Below, in pieces: positions 62,853 to 64,000 of a DNA stretch of 64,000 nucleotides; position 1 is the first letter of the stretch; each line of letters begins with the position of its first letter. Made by a program: the position numbers and the translations under genes. This DNA is from Anthopleura xanthogrammica (lineage: Eukaryota > Cnidaria > Anthozoa > Actiniaria > Actiniidae), in contig OZ025215.1 of the NCBI GenBank assembly GCA_964019055.1, forward strand, positions 13,219,518 through 13,283,517, written 5' to 3'. The notes below the pieces were generated by a model. It did not search any database and was not told where the DNA came from. It was given only the letters and a program-made list of their open reading frames with translations.

Positions 62853-64000
62853 TTCTATGGATCTACAAGGAGAAAAGACAAGCTACATTGATGTAAATCA
62901 CCAATCCCAATCCTTAGTTTCATTTTTTCTACTTTACTCACAAAAGGGTCAAATCTGACGATAGAATGTTGTTTGTTTTTCAGGCGGCACTTTCACACAA
63001 CAACAAAAAAACGAAATTGATTTTTGTTTTGACTGTCCTGATTTGAACCCAAATCAAATTAGTATTTGTGCGATAGTCATCCATAAACACTTACTTTGTA
63101 GAACAAAATAACTTATTAAAAGAATAGGATTTTTTTCTAAATGTGCTAAGGGTGAACTAGTGCAATCATTTCTGGGGTCTCGGGTTCAATTCCCGAGACT
63201 CAGAAGACATTTTGGGAAAGTCTGTTTGGTTATTGCCTTGATTAGAGGGTTTCATTTTCTCTGGTTTTCCTCGCCAACATAACCTAGTATGTCAGTTAAA
63301 TCCCGTGCCCTGCTGACTTAGATCAGCCAAGAGGTTGTTTTTTAGGGTTCGATTAAATAGGGTGTTAGTTAGTTTGTTTTGTGAGTGTGTTTATTTTCCC
63401 TTTTCACTTGATTTTGACTCAACAGTTTACAGAATGTGCACACATTATATTGTACTATTTGCCCGTCCATTGTAAGATAAATCAAACCTTAGTATAAAAT
63501 AAAATTGTTGACCATTTGACTTACCTTTTCTCTTATCCAAACTCCATTAATAACTAATAAGACAAACTACAAGGGCAAAAATAAGAGCAGGGAAAGTTTG
63601 TAGACATCCTGTTAAATAAATGACAACAAACAAAAAGCGGCTTCTGGTTCTGAACGCTGATTGGTCAGTCGTGACAGTCCTCGGCAGGTGACTAAAATCA
63701 TGAAATTTGACGGAAATTAACCTCAGTAAAAATATCTATTAATTCTTGCATGGGGTCTTTAAAGAAATTTTTACCTAGAAAATTTTATTGGAAAGCCATA
63801 AAATAACTAATGAGATTGAAATAAGATCATCAGTTACCATAGAAATTTTTATTGAAGCCTGAAGTTTTTCCCTGTTGTTAAAAATATCATTTGAATAGAT
63901 TTTATAATTTTAGCGCGCCCACACAGGCTATTTTGGAGTAATTATGCTATTCAGTGGACTACAGTACGTGCCTGCTCGCTTATAAGTGAGCATCAAGTGT
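62853..64000. other. Upstream region of the VWA gene
   Basis: No coding exon found. It contains the SINE-like copy at about 63144-63330. Confidence 0.5.
63144..63330 (+). mobile_element. tRNA-derived SINE-like repeat, copy 2
   Basis: TTCTGGGGTCTCGGGTTCAA then TTCCCGAGACTC forms a B-box-like core (GGTTCAATTCC). CCTTGATTAGAGGG and ATTTTCTCTGGTTTTCC follow. It matches the copy at 2090-2270 in motif order. No acceptor-stem pairing typical of a functional tRNA was found. Confidence 0.55.

Noticed and set aside
63144..63330. Functional tRNA gene
   Set aside because: Only a B-box-like segment and a short T-arm-like hairpin; no acceptor stem or anticodon arm, so I call it a SINE-like repeat.

Overview
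The window is animal genomic DNA, AT-rich, with spliced genes, multi-kilobase introns, satellites and many small transposons. I favour a cnidarian, probably an anthozoan. The reasons are the 5'-truncated LINE tails ending in TTA/ATA repeats, a short CCCGGGGGG-ended element of a kind I remember as abundant in coral genomes, and the density of MITEs and tRNA-derived SINE-like repeats. A search would be needed to name the species.

Layout. 0-4.4 kb: a possible last exon of an upstream gene (1-123), a 48-bp satellite, then two minus-strand genes: an RNA 3'-terminal phosphate cyclase (RtcA-like) fragment and a J-domain protein resembling DNAJC30. 4.9-6.3 kb: a decayed hAT-type transposon with terminal inverted repeats. 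6.8-8.6 kb: a 32-bp satellite carrying two transposon insertions. 8.9-12.5 kb: an intact, intronless mitochondrial-clan cytochrome P450, followed directly by a LINE fragment with a CCHC finger and restriction-like endonuclease, then a second LINE fragment containing a hexanucleotide repeat.

13-60.2 kb is the main feature: a cluster of receptor protein tyrosine phosphatases (RPTPs). A signal-peptide exon at 13020 is followed by 20 immunoglobulin (Ig) exons up to 30366 and no transmembrane or 3' end of its own. A second signal-peptide exon at 31884 is followed by 10 Ig exons, a membrane-proximal domain with a furin-like site, a transmembrane segment and tandem phosphatase domains ending at 47458 (1839 aa as spliced here). 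Every Ig exon in both parts is phase 1-1. The simplest reading is one gene with two promoters, giving a short receptor (10 Ig) and a long one (up to 30 Ig, about 3765 aa). Thirteen of the Ig exons (21035-27375) are near-identical 285-bp copies in a tandem array with a 2016-bp higher-order repeat. A third signal-peptide exon at 52180 starts a paralogous receptor with a Ser/Thr-rich mucin-like region, two Ig domains, the same membrane-proximal and furin arrangement, tandem phosphatase domains and a long acidic tail ending at 60162 (1585 aa).

60.9-64 kb: a short repeat, then a complete three-exon minus-strand gene for a small secreted von Willebrand factor A domain protein (251 aa).

The two receptors share domain plan, exon phases and, in one exon, identical nucleotides, so they are tandem duplicates still exchanging sequence. 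A clonally expanded, in-frame, freely skippable Ig exon array on a tyrosine phosphatase is the best candidate here for an undescribed system. A role in self-recognition, adhesion or immunity is inference only. Exon boundaries were read by eye from GT/AG sites and phase agreement; no transcript data were available.
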